Below are positions 54,419 to 64,000 of a stretch of 64,000 bases of DNA, in pieces (position 1 is the first letter of the stretch; the number at the start of each line of letters is the position of its first letter). Position numbers and translations under genes: made by a program. Under the pieces are notes generated by a model. It saw only the letters and a list, made by a program, of their open reading frames with translations. It did no database searches and was not told the DNA's origin. This DNA is from Usnea hakonensis (lineage: Eukaryota > Ascomycota > Lecanoromycetes > Lecanorales > Parmeliaceae), in contig BLJB01000121.1 of assembly GCA_013423325.1 (NCBI GenBank), positions 62,336-126,335 of the forward strand, in the 5' to 3' direction.

Positions 54419-55596
54419 CGAAGGCTATATCAATACTAAATATACCTACACATCGAGGCCTAACATCCATCTTCGCCCCCCCCCCCCTCCCTTTCTATGC
54501 CAAATCCCCAAACTAGCTATCCCACCCAAAGCCAAGACCTACCTACTGCTCGACGGCCCGAGTCATCCCCATCGGCACGTACTCTACTCTCTACCAACCA
54601 GAAAACACAAAAACACAGATATACTGCAGCGAAACTATTTTGAGTCTCACATCCCACATCCCTCTCTCCCCTCCCCCCTCTCCCCCCTCTTCATACTTTC
54701 TATTTTCTACTTTCTACGATGGGATATGATATGATAGGATATTCCAGATTGTAATTTCAATTTCAACTTCGACTTCGACTTCGAATTTATTTTTAGGGGA
54801 TGAGATTTGGGATTGGGATTGGGATTGGGATTGGGATTGGGGTTGGGGTATGGTGTTTTGGTTTAGGAGGGGATTGGGGGAAGGGTGGAAAGGGAGGGGA
54901 GAGAGGGGGGGAGGGGAAGGGGATATGGAAGGGGGGGGAAGGTGGTGAGGGAGGGGATGGGGATGGGGATGGGGGAAGGGAAAGGGGGGTGAGGGGAGGG
55001 GTGAGGGAGGGGGGGAGGGGGGGGGAATGGGGGTAGGGGGAGGGAGGGTGAGGAGGGATGTTGAGAGGGGAGGGGAGTGGGTGGTTTTGGGGGGTTGGGG
55101 GGTGGGAGGGGAAAATGTGGTGGGGATGGGGATGGGGAAAGGAAAGGAAAAAGGGGGGGCTGAGATATATAGTATGATATGTGATGGGATGTTGAGATTT
55201 TGAGGGTGGATGGGAAAGGAGGGATGGTGAGGGAGAGAGGGAGGGAGAGAGGGTTGGGTGGAGTCGCTATGGCGAGGCTGAGAGCGTAAGAGGTGAGAGT
55301 GTGGTGTGAGGGATGGAAGTTGAAAGGGGAAGGGGAAGGGGAAGGGGTTGGTGGGGTATAGATCGAAAGGGCAAGGGGTTGGTGAGGGATTGCAGTCAAT
55401 GAGATAAAGAAGAGGACGACGAGGGAGAGGTGGAGATGAATGGTTTTGCTACTCTCCATAAACAGCACTAGACATGATAACGACCCCACAATCTATTCAT
55501 TACTCAAGGCGCCTCCGCCGCCTTCCTCCTCCCCCTCCTCCCCCTACTTCACTTCCCCTAAAGCGCACACATCATACCATTCTGGCATATTGGAAG
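54419..55596. other. G-rich low-complexity spacer
   Basis: A pyrimidine block (54470-54720) is followed by a purine, G-run-rich block (54790-55340) with TTGGGA tandem repeats. Long antisense open frames rich in Pro/Ser/Leu are artefacts of the repeat. No gene supported. Confidence 0.65.
54807..54848 (+). repeat. TTGGGA hexanucleotide array, G-quadruplex-prone
   Basis: About seven TTGGGA-like units (last ones TTGGGG), giving more than four closely spaced GGG runs on the + strand. Not the fungal telomere unit TTAGGG. Confidence 0.8.
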
Positions 55597-56819
55597 CTAA
55601 GTAGAACCCGATGCCGCCACCGCATGACAGTTCTCGACATGGTCATCCAACTTATCTTTCCGATAGCTGCTATACCCACAACTCACAGCCACGCAGCGGA
55701 AAACCTTGGAGTCAGCTTGGTGCTTCTTGGCATGGCGTTTGAGGTCACTCCTACGTTTGAACGAGCGGTTGCATTCGGCGCAAGTGTGACGGGCTGGAGC
55801 GACTTGAGCGGGGCCGAGGGGACTGGCATTGTCGTTAATGGCGTTGAATGCATTTGGGAGTCCGGCAGCGGTTGTCATTTGGGAACCAAGGCCATTTGCA
55901 GCAAACTGGCCCCCGTAGTTATTGACGTTCTCGACGGAATCAAAGGCGTTGGGGAGCTCGGCAGCGGTCATCGCTTGGGTACCAAGGCCAGTCACAGAAA
56001 ATTGGCCTCCGTAGTCGTTGACGGCGTTGAAGGCGTTCGCGAATGCACCAGTCGCACTCATTTGGGTGCCCAAGCCATTTGCAGCATGTTGGCCTCCGAA
56101 GCTGTTACCGTTGTCGACGGCGTAAGACGCGTTTGAGAATGCACCAGCCGCGCTCATTTGGGTGCCCAAGCCATTTGCAGCATGTTGGCCTCCGAAGCTG
56201 TTACCGTTGTTGACGGCGTAGGACGCGTTTGATAATGCAGCAGCCGCATTCGTATGGGTGCTGAAGCCAGTAGGTTGGAACGGGCCTTTGTAGCTGTTAC
56301 CGTTGTCGACGGCGTAGGACGCGTTTGAGAATGCATCAGCCGCATTCGCATGGGTGGAAAAGCAATTAGTCTGCAACAGGCCTTCGTGACCGTTGCCGAT
56401 GATACCAGGGGTATATGGGTCCGTCAAGGAGAACGAAGGGTCCAGATACTGTGAATTAGTATTGACATACTGGTCCATAGGCCCTGCGGCTACCTCTGGT
56501 ACCCAGATGTAATGGCCAGGCCGATTTGGGAAGGCGATGCCGTCATTGTAAGCGGCGCCGGCAGGGAAGGTAGTTTCGGCCAATGGTGGGAGGGTTGGAT
56601 CCTCAAAGGGAGCAAGTGCGTCGTAATGGTTAGGCCCATTTGCGGGAGCGATACCGGCGGAGAGTGTGCTTTCGTCTATGTGCGGAAGTATTGAATGTAG
56701 GCTGACATGCATTAGCAGGATTCCAAAAAAAAAACCTACCCAGGCTCAGCTGCAGCACTAGCGCTTGAATATGCGCTTTGCTGCAAGCTGGGCTTGGTAC
56801 TGGCCGTTCCTTCCTCCAT
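55597..56819 (-). CDS. C2H2 zinc-finger protein, paralogue 2 (394 aa)
   Basis: Two exons, 56819..56740 and 56701..55597. The intron is only 38 nt and starts GTAGG plus ten T, like paralogue 1. Exon 1 (80 nt) encodes MEEGTASTKPSLQQ...AAAEPG. The middle is built from about six Asn/Gly/Ala-rich units (NASYAVDNGNSFGGQ, HAANGLGTQM and variants) of about 32 residues. The last 61 residues contain the same two fingers as paralogue 1: CAEC with FKRRSDLKRHAKKH at 334-354, and C-x4-C with YSSYRKDKLDDHVENCH at 363-386. All eight zinc ligands are present. A likely nuclear DNA-binding protein of unknown target. Its repeats bear no resemblance to those of paralogue 1. Confidence 0.85.
55840..56340 (-). repeat. 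96-bp in-frame repeats in C2H2 paralogue 2
   Basis: Equivalent GAATGCA-type junctions at 56041, 56137, 56233 and 56329 are exactly 96 bases apart; further, diverged units of about 87 bases lie to the left. Adjacent copies are nearly identical, indicating recent expansion or conversion. Confidence 0.88.
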
Positions 56820-57090
56820 GGTGGACGGGCGTGCAATAGGGCGTAAAACGCTAATAAGTAGGGCGTCGTTCGTGCAAAAGCGGCCGACCAACGAAAATGA
56901 TGGTGGTCAAATTGAAGAGTCTGAAGTGGGAAAAATCGGTGAGCCAATCCTCTGAAAATCTCGGGGGAAGGCAGCGCTCTTGTAGACAATGTTCTGCCTC
57001 TGGGGCGAAGTAGAAATTCCTCAGCCGTCTCACCACTTGGTAGATGCAGGATTTTGGCAGCCTCGCCCAATGGAAATTTGATCCTCAGGT
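56820..57090 (-). promoter_or_regulatory. Promoter region conserved with the first C2H2 gene
   Basis: Counterpart of 46517-46790. Shared blocks (CGTGCAAAAGCGGCCGACCA, CTTGTAGACAAT, GGGGCGAAGTAG, CAGCCTCGCCCAAT) occur in the same order upstream of the start codon. Confidence 0.65.
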
Positions 57091-57764
57091 AGGGCAAATT
57101 CCAATAACAGAGCGAGTCTTGACAGAGATGATCGTAAAATCAAGGAGTCGCAAAGAAAAGGACAATGGAATAGCATAAGCAGACATTGCAATTTTTACCA
57201 CGTTTCCACTCGACCCAGATTGAAGGCATTGGATGTACCCCAGTGTCATACCAACCGGTGGGGAAGCCTTGTGGTTAAGCTGAGCAAAGAATGTGACGCT
57301 ATGTGAAGCTTGATCAGTGGCCGGAAAGAGCAGGGCATGACCTGAGCAATCGTTGCTTGCGATTCGAGGCTGCAACAAGCACTTTAGCCAAACATCAAGC
57401 AAACTTTTCGTCACCTCTTTCATGTACTTGATAGCCTTGACATATGTTGCCTATTCCACGTGGTACTCCATCCTTAGCTGAGGGAAGCAACCAGTGGCAC
57501 GGGAACCATGGGCACTGTGTTGCAGGTCTTGTGTCAACCAACATGCACCAAATCAGATGGTCCAGCCGATCCCTCGCGGTCGTCAAGGCTCCTGATATCC
57601 CACACCTGCTTCTTTTTAGCTCCTACTTGGGGGCCCTAACCAGAACAATGCCTGGGCCGTCTCGAACGAAGGGATGGCTCAGTTGGAATAAAAGCAACAA
57701 GCCTGAATGACATACCGTTCAAAGCTATTTTTCTTCCCGCCGTGGAGTCTGACACTGCATTCAT
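57091..57764. other. Intergenic spacer
   Basis: No gene supported; upstream DNA of C2H2 paralogue 2 and the 3' region of the small membrane-protein gene. Confidence 0.5.
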
Positions 57765-58289
57765 TCACCGCTTCTTCTTCGCCTCATCCCACGCCACGAA
57801 TCGGCTATCCGTCCTAGCATCCCAAAGATCCGCCGAGCGTATCAATAAACTCTCTTCCACAGTAATATCCACCGCCTCATCCTCCTCCTCAATACCCTTA
57901 CCCCCATCACCCCCCCTCCTCCTCACCCCCCCCTTTCCACCCTCGTCACCCCCCACAAACCCACTCCCTCCACCCCCAAAACTAAACACCCTCCTCTTCC
58001 CATTCGGTCTCTCCGCTAGACTAGGCGCTCGAGGCCGGCTCCTCCCGTGTGCGCGCCCGCCAATGGAAGGGATTTCGTGCGCGACGGCGCGGATTATGTA
58101 GAGGAGGATGTCGTAGATGACGAAGAGGGCCCAGGGGCCGATGGTCATGATGCCGAGGAGGAGCTGTGGGGGGGGGGAGTGTTAGTGGAGGGAATCTTGG
58201 GGAATGGGGGGAGGGGGGCGTACGAAGAAGCGGGCGATCCAGGTTTCGATGGCGGTGAGGTTGGGGGGGAGGATGGAGAGGTACGACAT
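57765..58289 (-). CDS. Small membrane protein (154 aa)
   Basis: Two exons, 58289..58224 and 58163..57765, with a 60-nt intron (GTACGC...CACAG). Exon 1 encodes MSYLSILPPNLTAIETWIAR and FF; exon 2 continues LLLGIMTIGPWALFVIYDIL and LYIIRAVAHEIPS. Together these form one or two membrane helices near the N terminus. A Gly/Arg-rich linker (about 70-115) and an acidic then basic C terminus (SADLWDARTDSRFVAWDEAKKKR region) follow. I do not recognise the family, though it looks like a short conserved ascomycete membrane protein. The Gly-rich linker is coded by a strongly C-rich + strand tract, so its length may vary. Confidence 0.7.
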
Positions 58290-58722
58290 TGGGGAGGGGC
58301 GGGCACGGGGCTCGGTGGTTGGCGGTGTGGAGGAGATGGTGTGGTGTTTATAGCATTGTTTTTGTGGAGTTTTGGCGGGCTTGCTGTCGTTGTTGAAAGC
58401 GGTAGAGAAGAAATTCTGAGATTCAGAGGTTGATTATAAACGTCAATTGGTAATTGATGGGCTCTTTTGCACTATACGTAAGGGTTTAGAGGCGATGGGG
58501 AGCCCTGTCAGAAGTGCGAATTGGGATTATGTGAGATGTTTGTTTGACAAGTCGGACAGTTTTACCAATCAGAGTTGGTGAGTAAAGGGATTGGAATTAG
58601 TCAGCCAATCAGATACGGACTAGCTCGCCAAGCATTTCTCTGCACTCACGGCACTCAAGGGGAAGCACTTAGCTTTCGTTTGTATTTCCATCTAGCTCCT
58701 CTAAAGAATTGAACGTAGCCAT
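58290..58722. other. Intergenic spacer
   Basis: Promoter of the small membrane-protein gene and 3' region of the dehydrogenase. Nothing else recognised. Confidence 0.5.
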
Positions 58723-59775
58723 TCAAACCCCAACCACAAGCTTCACCCCACTAACACCCTTCTTCAACTCATCCAACCCCTTATCAATCGACGCCAGACC
58801 TCCCTCAACCACCTGAACCTTCGGACTCGGCACAAACTCCCCATTCCCCAACTTCTCCTTCAACCACACGCCAAAGCAATAATGGAAATGCTCCGTCCTC
58901 TCTTTCTCGTCTTGCGGCGCCATGACAAACTTCACCTCCACGCCCTCCACCGTCGGCATGTCCTCCGCTGGAGGGACCGCCGTCGCTAGCTTGGCCGTCT
59001 CATTCCCTTTGAACTCTTTCAAGATGTCCAAACACGACTTCACCTGACCTGCCGTATCGTATCCTGTCTGAATCGTGACTCCATCCGCCTTGGCCGTCTT
59101 GACGATGTCCTCGACCACATTCTCGCTCTTGTAATCAAACAGTTTGCTCGCGCCCAACGATTTCAAATACTCATGATGTCGTTCACTCGCCGTAGCGTAC
59201 ACAAGAAAGCCCATAGACTTTGCAACTTGGATGATCGCACTGCCCACACTGCCGGCACCGCCCCAGATCAACATGCCTTTCTTGTCCTGAGGCGTGTAGG
59301 CCGTGTCTCGGGGTATCCCTATAGAATAGCACCCCGACCACGCCGTCACGACCGCCATGGGAAGCAAACTCCCCTCATTGAAGCTGATGTTCGACGGCAG
59401 CGGTACGGCGTTCGCGGCGGGGACCAGCACGCGCGTCTGAAAGGCACCGTAGTCGGGGAGTCCCTTGGTGAAGAAAGATGGCGCGAAGGCGGCGACGCGG
59501 GTGCCCGGTTTGGGAGCGTCAGAGGGTACGGATGAGCCAGTGGAGATGACGGTGCCTGCGATGTCGGAACCTATTACTGCAGGGTAGTGATCTAGGGGAG
59601 GGAATCCCATGTCGCGCTGGTAGTAGTCGATGGGATTGAGCGCAATGGATTTGACTTGGATGAGGAGGTCGTGTGGGCCTGGAGTGGGGGTGGGGCGGTG
59701 ATTGATTTCTAGGAGTCCGGCGGCTTTGGAGGGGAGGATTGCGGCGAGATGTTGGGGTGAAGTTGTGGAAGACAT
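58723..59775 (-). CDS. Medium-chain dehydrogenase/reductase (quinone/enoyl reductase-like)
   Basis: Intronless, 350 aa, the usual length for zinc-independent MDR proteins of the fungal CipB/trans-enoyl-reductase group. The N-terminal GroES-like domain has the IALNPIDYYQRDMGF, YPAVIGSDIAGTV and PKPGTRVAAFA blocks; the cysteine and histidine zinc ligands of classical alcohol dehydrogenases are absent. The Rossmann domain begins LIWGGAGSVGSAIIQVAKSM (about 170), giving the nucleotide loop GxGxVG-type GAGSVG, and continues ATASERHHEYLKSLGASKLF. The C-terminal segment contains ELKKGVSGVKLVV, typical of the family end. It probably reduces an activated double bond using NAD(P)H. No polyketide synthase is nearby, so a stand-alone detoxifying or metabolic role is more likely than pathway tailoring; the substrate is unknown. 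Confidence 0.88.
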   Translation of the reverse strand: MSSTTSPQHLAAILPSKAAGLLEINHRPTPTPGPHDLLIQVKSIALNPIDYYQRDMGFPPLDHYPAVIGSDIAGTVISTGSSVPSDAPKPGTRVAAFAPSFFTKGLPDYGAFQTRVLVPAANAVPLPSNISFNEGSLLPMAVVTAWSGCYSIGIPRDTAYTPQDKKGMLIWGGAGSVGSAIIQVAKSMGFLVYATASERHHEYLKSLGASKLFDYKSENVVEDIVKTAKADGVTIQTGYDTAGQVKSCLDILKEFKGNETAKLATAVPPAEDMPTVEGVEVKFVMAPQDEKERTEHFHYCFGVWLKEKLGNGEFVPSPKVQVVEGGLASIDKGLDELKKGVSGVKLVVGV

Positions 59776-60728
59776 GATGGGTGGTTGTGTGCTTTTGGGA
59801 GGAAATCAAGGGTGGTATTGGGAGGATGAGATTGAGATCTAGAGAACAGAAGTGAGGATGGAGTAGCTCAGATATCAAGTGGGAGATGTAAATATATACC
59901 TATCTTACAATGATCAATTCCCAACCACGCCACTAACTACTTTATTGAAGACCCTCGGACGCATTGTATATGCGGAACCCAATGGGTTTAAGAACAATCC
60001 CATTCCTTAACCCCATATGACGTATGACGTAACAGTCTTACCAATCCCAAGATTAGCTCTCTTCGGTCCAAGAAAGCTGTGTCCGAGGGTTCCGAGCATC
60101 TCACAATCAGCAAAACATAATCAAATGAACTAATCAATCAATCGCTCTTCAGTCTCACCCTCTCCCCATCATCTCCTCTTCATTCAGAACGCCTACCAGA
60201 GTACCTACTCTCCCCTCCAGCGAATGGACATGAGCATCTAGGTAGTGTCGCAACGAGAAATATGGAGCATAGGTAGAGAGAGAGTGTGTGCTCGATTTGC
60301 GACCGCTGCCGTGTCTGAAAAGGAATGGAAAGATCACAGAGATGGGGTGGGGTGCCACTATATATAGGTAGCTTCACGCTCGTACCATCATCGATTCATG
60401 TAACAAGAAATAATGGACCCTGGGTGGGTATCGACCTCTGGAGCGGATCCTGCCAAACCGCAAAAATGTTCGTCTTCTTTTGAGTTTTTTGGCTAGCTGG
60501 CACCAGTACCTTACTATGTACCTACATCGCGTCATAATGCCACCCCATGAGCCTCGCCGACATTGTCTACTTCCTCCCATTCCCACTCTCCAGATTCAAA
60601 TCCAGCGACCACAGCGAATCCCAAGCCTTGGACTTGGCCTTCTCGGGCGACATTTTTTGAGGCGAGGATCGGCTCTGCCTCAGAGACTTGGACGGTGAAA
60701 CCGCAACGCTTCTTGCCTGTGCTTTCCA
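59776..60728. other. Intergenic region
   Basis: Promoter of the MDR gene and 3' region of ATG11. A TATATATAGG stretch at 60360-60369 and a TACCTAC motif at 60203 are present. A 67-codon minus-strand open frame (60155-60358) has no ATG and no splice partner that I can find. Confidence 0.5.
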
Positions 60729-63700
60729 TTAGCCCGCGGAGAACAGCTGGAGAGACCGATCACTCCAGCCGGACGTGCTGGTTGTGCCTACATGTTCGGT
60801 GCTGGGACCGCCGGGAGCAGGGACGGCTGGTTTTTGGCTGCTCTGCGGTCTCTCTGGTGAGTGTGAGCGATGAGTGTCCTGCGGTGGGAGTAAGTTGGGC
60901 ACTGAGGCGGCAGCTGGGTCAACGCTTCCTTCTACCACGCCGTCTAGTCCTGTAGGTCCTGCTGGTGTATTACTAGTAGCAATCACGAATCCCTTCTTCG
61001 AATTTGTACTGCTGCGGCGGCTGTCGAGACTGCGACTCAAGGTTTTGGTTGCACCATTGCCATCGGAGGATTTCTTCATCCTTATATTTCCTTTGGCATC
61101 CACGTTCGCTGAAGCAACAGTGGCTTTGCCTAGTCCGACGTTGATCGGAGCACCAGGCTTTTCCTCAACCGCGTCAATCAAGTACCACCTCAGGCCATCA
61201 GAAAGTTCGTATGGGTTCTCGTCATTGTGCGAAATGCCGCCGTCACTCTTGATAGATGCCTGGTCGCTGACGGACTTCGAGCCGCTGATACTCTTGGACA
61301 AATCCACAACCCGCTCTTCTACCTTTAAGATCCTTGCAATGAGCCAGTCTCGTTTGGCCAGGTTGTGGGAATCCTGTTCGCGCAAAAAGTAGTGAGGAGC
61401 TCCCACATTGAAGGCCGCCCAAGGTTTGGTAGCTTGATCTCTGGTTGGCAGGAACAGAGCCAGGTCACCTTCTTTGAAATTTCGGAATGCGATCCGATCA
61501 TGAGCTTCGCCTTGTGAGCGGTGAGCCTTGTCCCGGTACGCCCGAGCTTCTTTCTGCCATTTCCGTGCAATATGTTCAATATCCTTGACTCGCTTATAGA
61601 TGGCTTCACGGAAGGTATCCAGGTCAAACTGCGTAATTTCCTTCATGAAATCACCGAAGAGACGTTCACTTGTCTCCACATCGTCAGTCGCGGCCCACTG
61701 AAAGATTTCGGGATTGATGGGAGGCTCTGATTCGTTCTTCATCGGCAATGGCGTCGACAAGCTGCGTTTCATGGACAATGAAGGATCGTTCAGCGTAGTG
61801 CTTGCAGAGACAACTCGTGCAGCTTTCTGTACGACCATGTTGCCGTTTTCTCTTGTAACTGCAAGACCCACTTGTTCGAGCAGCCTCTCCAAGAGATGGG
61901 TTTGTCCGTGTAATCGCGTAGAGACATCGGCAGCTCGTGAGGCTTGAGCGGTCCAAGTTTGAGAAAGATTGTCGTACCGTGTTTTTGAAGCTTCAAGTCC
62001 GGCTTCCTTTTCTTCGAGTTGGCTCTCAAGAGTCTGATGCTGCGCCTTGTGATCTTGTATCTGTCCCAAGAGGTCCTCTACAGTACGCTCGCCATTTGCA
62101 AGCCTGACCCGAAGCGAGTTTGAATCTGTTTCTCCCTGTGCGAATTTTGATTTGAGATCTTCGTGTTCTCGTCTCTCGAAATCAAGCTGAGATTGCAAAG
62201 TCTCACACTGCGTCTGCTGCGCGTTGAGCTCCTCACCTAAGGATATTACGGCCCTCTCTTCGCTACCCAAGCGTTCTCGAAGGTCATAGATCTCTTCTCC
62301 TTGAGACTTGGTATGGCTTTCCAACGAGGCGTTGTCGGCGCGCAGTGCTTCGAGAGCGTTCTTGATATTCCGAAGATGAGCCGCGGACTTTTCTGCAACA
62401 GTCTCCACAGTTTCGACCAGAGCGGTGAAGTCCTCAGGGACTTCTTCATCATATGACGAATGTACAAGTGCCGAACGAAGAGCTCGGCGATGATCTGCTT
62501 GAATGAGGTCATAGTTGCGTAGACGGTGCGACATCTCCTGAGTCTTTGCGCCAAGTTCTGCATTCTCTTCTTTATGCTGATTCACTTGACGTTCCAAATT
62601 GCTGGCTCTCTCGCGTTCCATGCCATGATCATTCCGCAAAGCCTCCGCTTGCTCCAGCGCCCTCTGAGCTTCACCGGCCGCTTCGTTTTTAAACCTCTCG
62701 AGCTCCTCTTCAAGGGTATGTAATCTGCCATCATGCTCGCGGCTATCGAGAGCACGGTCAAATTCATCCTCGAGTTCTTCAAATTTGACTTTAAGCTTGT
62801 TGTTTTCATCTTCCAACAAACGGCGTTCGTGCGAGAATTCTCTTTCCTGAGCTTCCAGATTACCTAAGAGATCTTCTTTTGTCGAGATTGCTTCCCGTAT
62901 TTGACTCTTGAGCATGTCCTCGGCATTTGATTTCGTCGCCGTTTTCTTTTCCCGGTCCACAGACTGAGCTTTCTCGGCTGCCAATTCTGCCTCCAGTGCA
63001 ACTACTCTCTGGGCGAGGGTTCTCTCCTCTACATCTTTATTCATGGAAAATCTTCGTGACACCGGTTCGCGAGCCTTGGACAAAGCCGAGGGGAAATTTG
63101 TCACAGGCGATGTAGTATATCGTTCAAAGGTCGGTCCACTAGTAGGAGGAAAACCAGAGGCACTTGAAGGTCTTGGGGTTTGTCGGTGTAAGAGGTCTTC
63201 AAGTTTGCGGATCCTGCTCTCTGCGCTCTTCAATTTATCTTCGACCTTTGACTTTTCATGCCTCATAGCCAGCAAGACCTCGTCGTCTCCGCGCAATAAG
63301 AGAGACGTTCGGCCGTACGCTGCCTCGTGAACACTGCCGTTCTTGAATGCCTTTGCCCTGCGAGCTTGCTGTTTTGATGGTGTGTCGAGGGTCTTGAACG
63401 CGTCCTCAATTTCTTTTACATTTCCCTCCGTGTCGCCCAATTCCATCAGACGGTGTATGTAAAATATAATGTCATTTCTGCTGACTTTGGGCCACTTTTG
63501 CTTTTGCGATTGAACATTGACTTCGATGCCTAAAGCCATGTCGTCAAGAGATTCGAGGTCGACAGTACCATTCATATCTTTGATCCATTTCTTTCGACGT
63601 CTCGCCTCTTCCTCTTTGTAGGTAGCCATTTCTTCTACCAGAGATGACGAGTCAGAGGTCATTTTCTCGCTCCATTCCTGCCGTCTGACACATTCTACTA

Positions 63701-64000
63701 GCAGTGAGCCATAAAGTGCAGGTAACCTGATAACAAAGTTTAACATGTCAAAGGGCTGCTCATGTCCATCTTCAACATCTAAGCTTGCCAGCTTGTTGTG
63801 TACTGACGCAAATGATGATTCAACTTTTGCAATCTCCTGCAAAATCTGCACGGACGCCCTCGAAGCTTGCTCTTTTCGTTCTATATTTTGCACGAGAATT
63901 CGATTGAGTTCTTCATTTGCCTGTTGTAATGACGGCAATAGGCTAATTTTGTGGGATTGCCCAATCTTCGATGCTTTGAGCATTGAATTTGGCGCATTTG
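60729..64000 (-). CDS. ATG11: ATG11 selective-autophagy scaffold (5' part beyond the window)
   Basis: Scaffold that links cargo receptors to the autophagy machinery in selective autophagy (pexophagy, mitophagy). About 1089 codons are visible without a stop. The frame stays open through the right edge, and the typical ATG11 N terminus is missing, so the true start lies outside. Visible from the left of the protein: the ATG17-like helical part (LPSLQQANEELNRILVQNIE, FVIRLPALYGSLLVECVRR), long coiled coils (about 300-740), and the C-terminal ATG11 domain with RIAFRNFKEGDLALFLPTRD, KPWAAFNVGAPHYFL and KRDWLIARILKVEERVVDLS. The last ~110 residues are Ser/Pro-rich and disordered. No intron is needed in the visible part. 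Confidence 0.92.
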   Translation of the reverse strand, partial: NAPNSMLKASKIGQSHKISLLPSLQQANEELNRILVQNIERKEQASRASVQILQEIAKVESSFASVHNKLASLDVEDGHEQPFDMLNFVIRLPALYGSLLVECVRRQEWSEKMTSDSSSLVEEMATYKEEEARRRKKWIKDMNGTVDLESLDDMALGIEVNVQSQKQKWPKVSRNDIIFYIHRLMELGDTEGNVKEIEDAFKTLDTPSKQQARRAKAFKNGSVHEAAYGRTSLLLRGDDEVLLAMRHEKSKVEDKLKSAESRIRKLEDLLHRQTPRPSSASGFPPTSGPTFERYTTSPVTNFPSALSKAREPVSRRFSMNKDVEERTLAQRVVALEAELAAEKAQSVDREKKTATKSNAEDMLKSQIREAISTKEDLLGNLEAQEREFSHERRLLEDENNKLKVKFEELEDEFDRALDSREHDGRLHTLEEELERFKNEAAGEAQRALEQAEALRNDHGMERERASNLERQVNQHKEENAELGAKTQEMSHRLRNYDLIQADHRRALRSALVHSSYDEEVPEDFTALVETVETVAEKSAAHLRNIKNALEALRADNASLESHTKSQGEEIYDLRERLGSEERAVISLGEELNAQQTQCETLQSQLDFERREHEDLKSKFAQGETDSNSLRVRLANGERTVEDLLGQIQDHKAQHQTLESQLEEKEAGLEASKTRYDNLSQTWTAQASRAADVSTRLHGQTHLLERLLEQVGLAVTRENGNMVVQKAARVVSASTTLNDPSLSMKRSLSTPLPMKNESEPPINPEIFQWAATDDVETSERLFGDFMKEITQFDLDTFREAIYKRVKDIEHIARKWQKEARAYRDKAHRSQGEAHDRIAFRNFKEGDLALFLPTRDQATKPWAAFNVGAPHYFLREQDSHNLAKRDWLIARILKVEERVVDLSKSISGSKSVSDQASIKSDGGISHNDENPYELSDGLRWYLIDAVEEKPGAPINVGLGKATVASANVDAKGNIRMKKSSDGNGATKTLSRSLDSRRSSTNSKKGFVIATSNTPAGPTGLDGVVEGSVDPAAASVPNLLPPQDTHRSHSPERPQSSQKPAVPAPGGPSTEHVGTTSTSGWSDRSLQLFSAG

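Noticed and set aside
54807..54848. Telomere-like repeat, suggesting an internal telomere or chromosome end
   Set aside because: The unit is TTGGGA, not TTAGGG, the array is only about 42 bases, and genes lie on both sides.
54863..55489. 208-aa minus-strand frame
   Set aside because: Composed of Pro/Ser/Leu from a G-rich repeat; artefact.
60155..60358. 67-codon minus-strand frame with a TATATATA tract next to it
   Set aside because: No ATG; an in-frame stop lies six codons upstream of the GTG opening and no acceptor or partner exon was found.
60532..60729. Minus-strand frame whose ATG overlaps the ATG11 stop (TAATG)
   Set aside because: Such overlaps are bacterial-style coupling; in a fungus this is ordinary 3' UTR by chance.
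1..64000. tRNA, rRNA, CRISPR, intact transposon or integrated virus
   Set aside because: No tRNA B-box/cloverleaf, no spaced short-repeat array, and no transposase, reverse transcriptase, integrase or terminal repeats seen on either strand.

Overview
The window is nuclear DNA of a filamentous ascomycete (Pezizomycotina). The evidence is short spliceosomal introns (38 to 350 nt, mostly 48 to 80) with GTRNGY donors and YAG acceptors, HET-domain and NACHT/ankyrin incompatibility-type genes, a fungal C2H2 pair, and typical ascomycete orthologues (PEX14, ATG11, seipin, KES1, NDC80). I suspect Leotiomycetes from the general look of the proteins, but cannot prove it. I see no tRNA, rRNA, CRISPR array, origin or intact transposon.

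Layout. 1-13 kb: oligoribonuclease (REX2), phosphoglucomutase, an orphan 407-aa gene with a repeated 5' leader, a small mitochondrial protein, an eight-repeat Ish1-type stress protein and a D-2-hydroxyacid dehydrogenase. 13-25 kb: low-complexity DNA with a 2-base assembly gap, a KES1-type oxysterol-binding protein, two uncharacterised genes, seipin (divergent from one of them) and a seven-exon HMT1-type vacuolar ABC half-transporter. 26-34 kb: a Tic20/DUF4870-like membrane protein, a protein with a fungal NLR-type N-terminal domain, and the divergent pair NDC80/PEX14. 35-57 kb looks accessory: a single-pass membrane protein, a NACHT-ankyrin-ZZ NLR, large simple-sequence blocks, a duplicated C2H2 gene pair flanking an MFS transporter, a HET-domain gene and a CCDC174-like gene. 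57-64 kb: a small membrane protein, a medium-chain dehydrogenase/reductase and ATG11, cut off by the window end.

The housekeeping genes are not organised as a pathway. Shared themes are membrane and lipid biology (KES1, seipin, PEX14, HMT1) and, in the accessory part, self/non-self recognition (NLR, HET, NLR-type N-terminal protein). Most notable are a predicted 7-nt microexon in PEX14, a C-terminal ZZ finger on an NLR, a C2H2 duplication that kept promoter, first exon, intron donor and fingers but replaced its internal repeats, and alternating pyrimidine/purine strand-bias blocks that run through both genes and spacers. All exon boundaries were read by eye from frame continuity, splice signals and family knowledge; no search was run.
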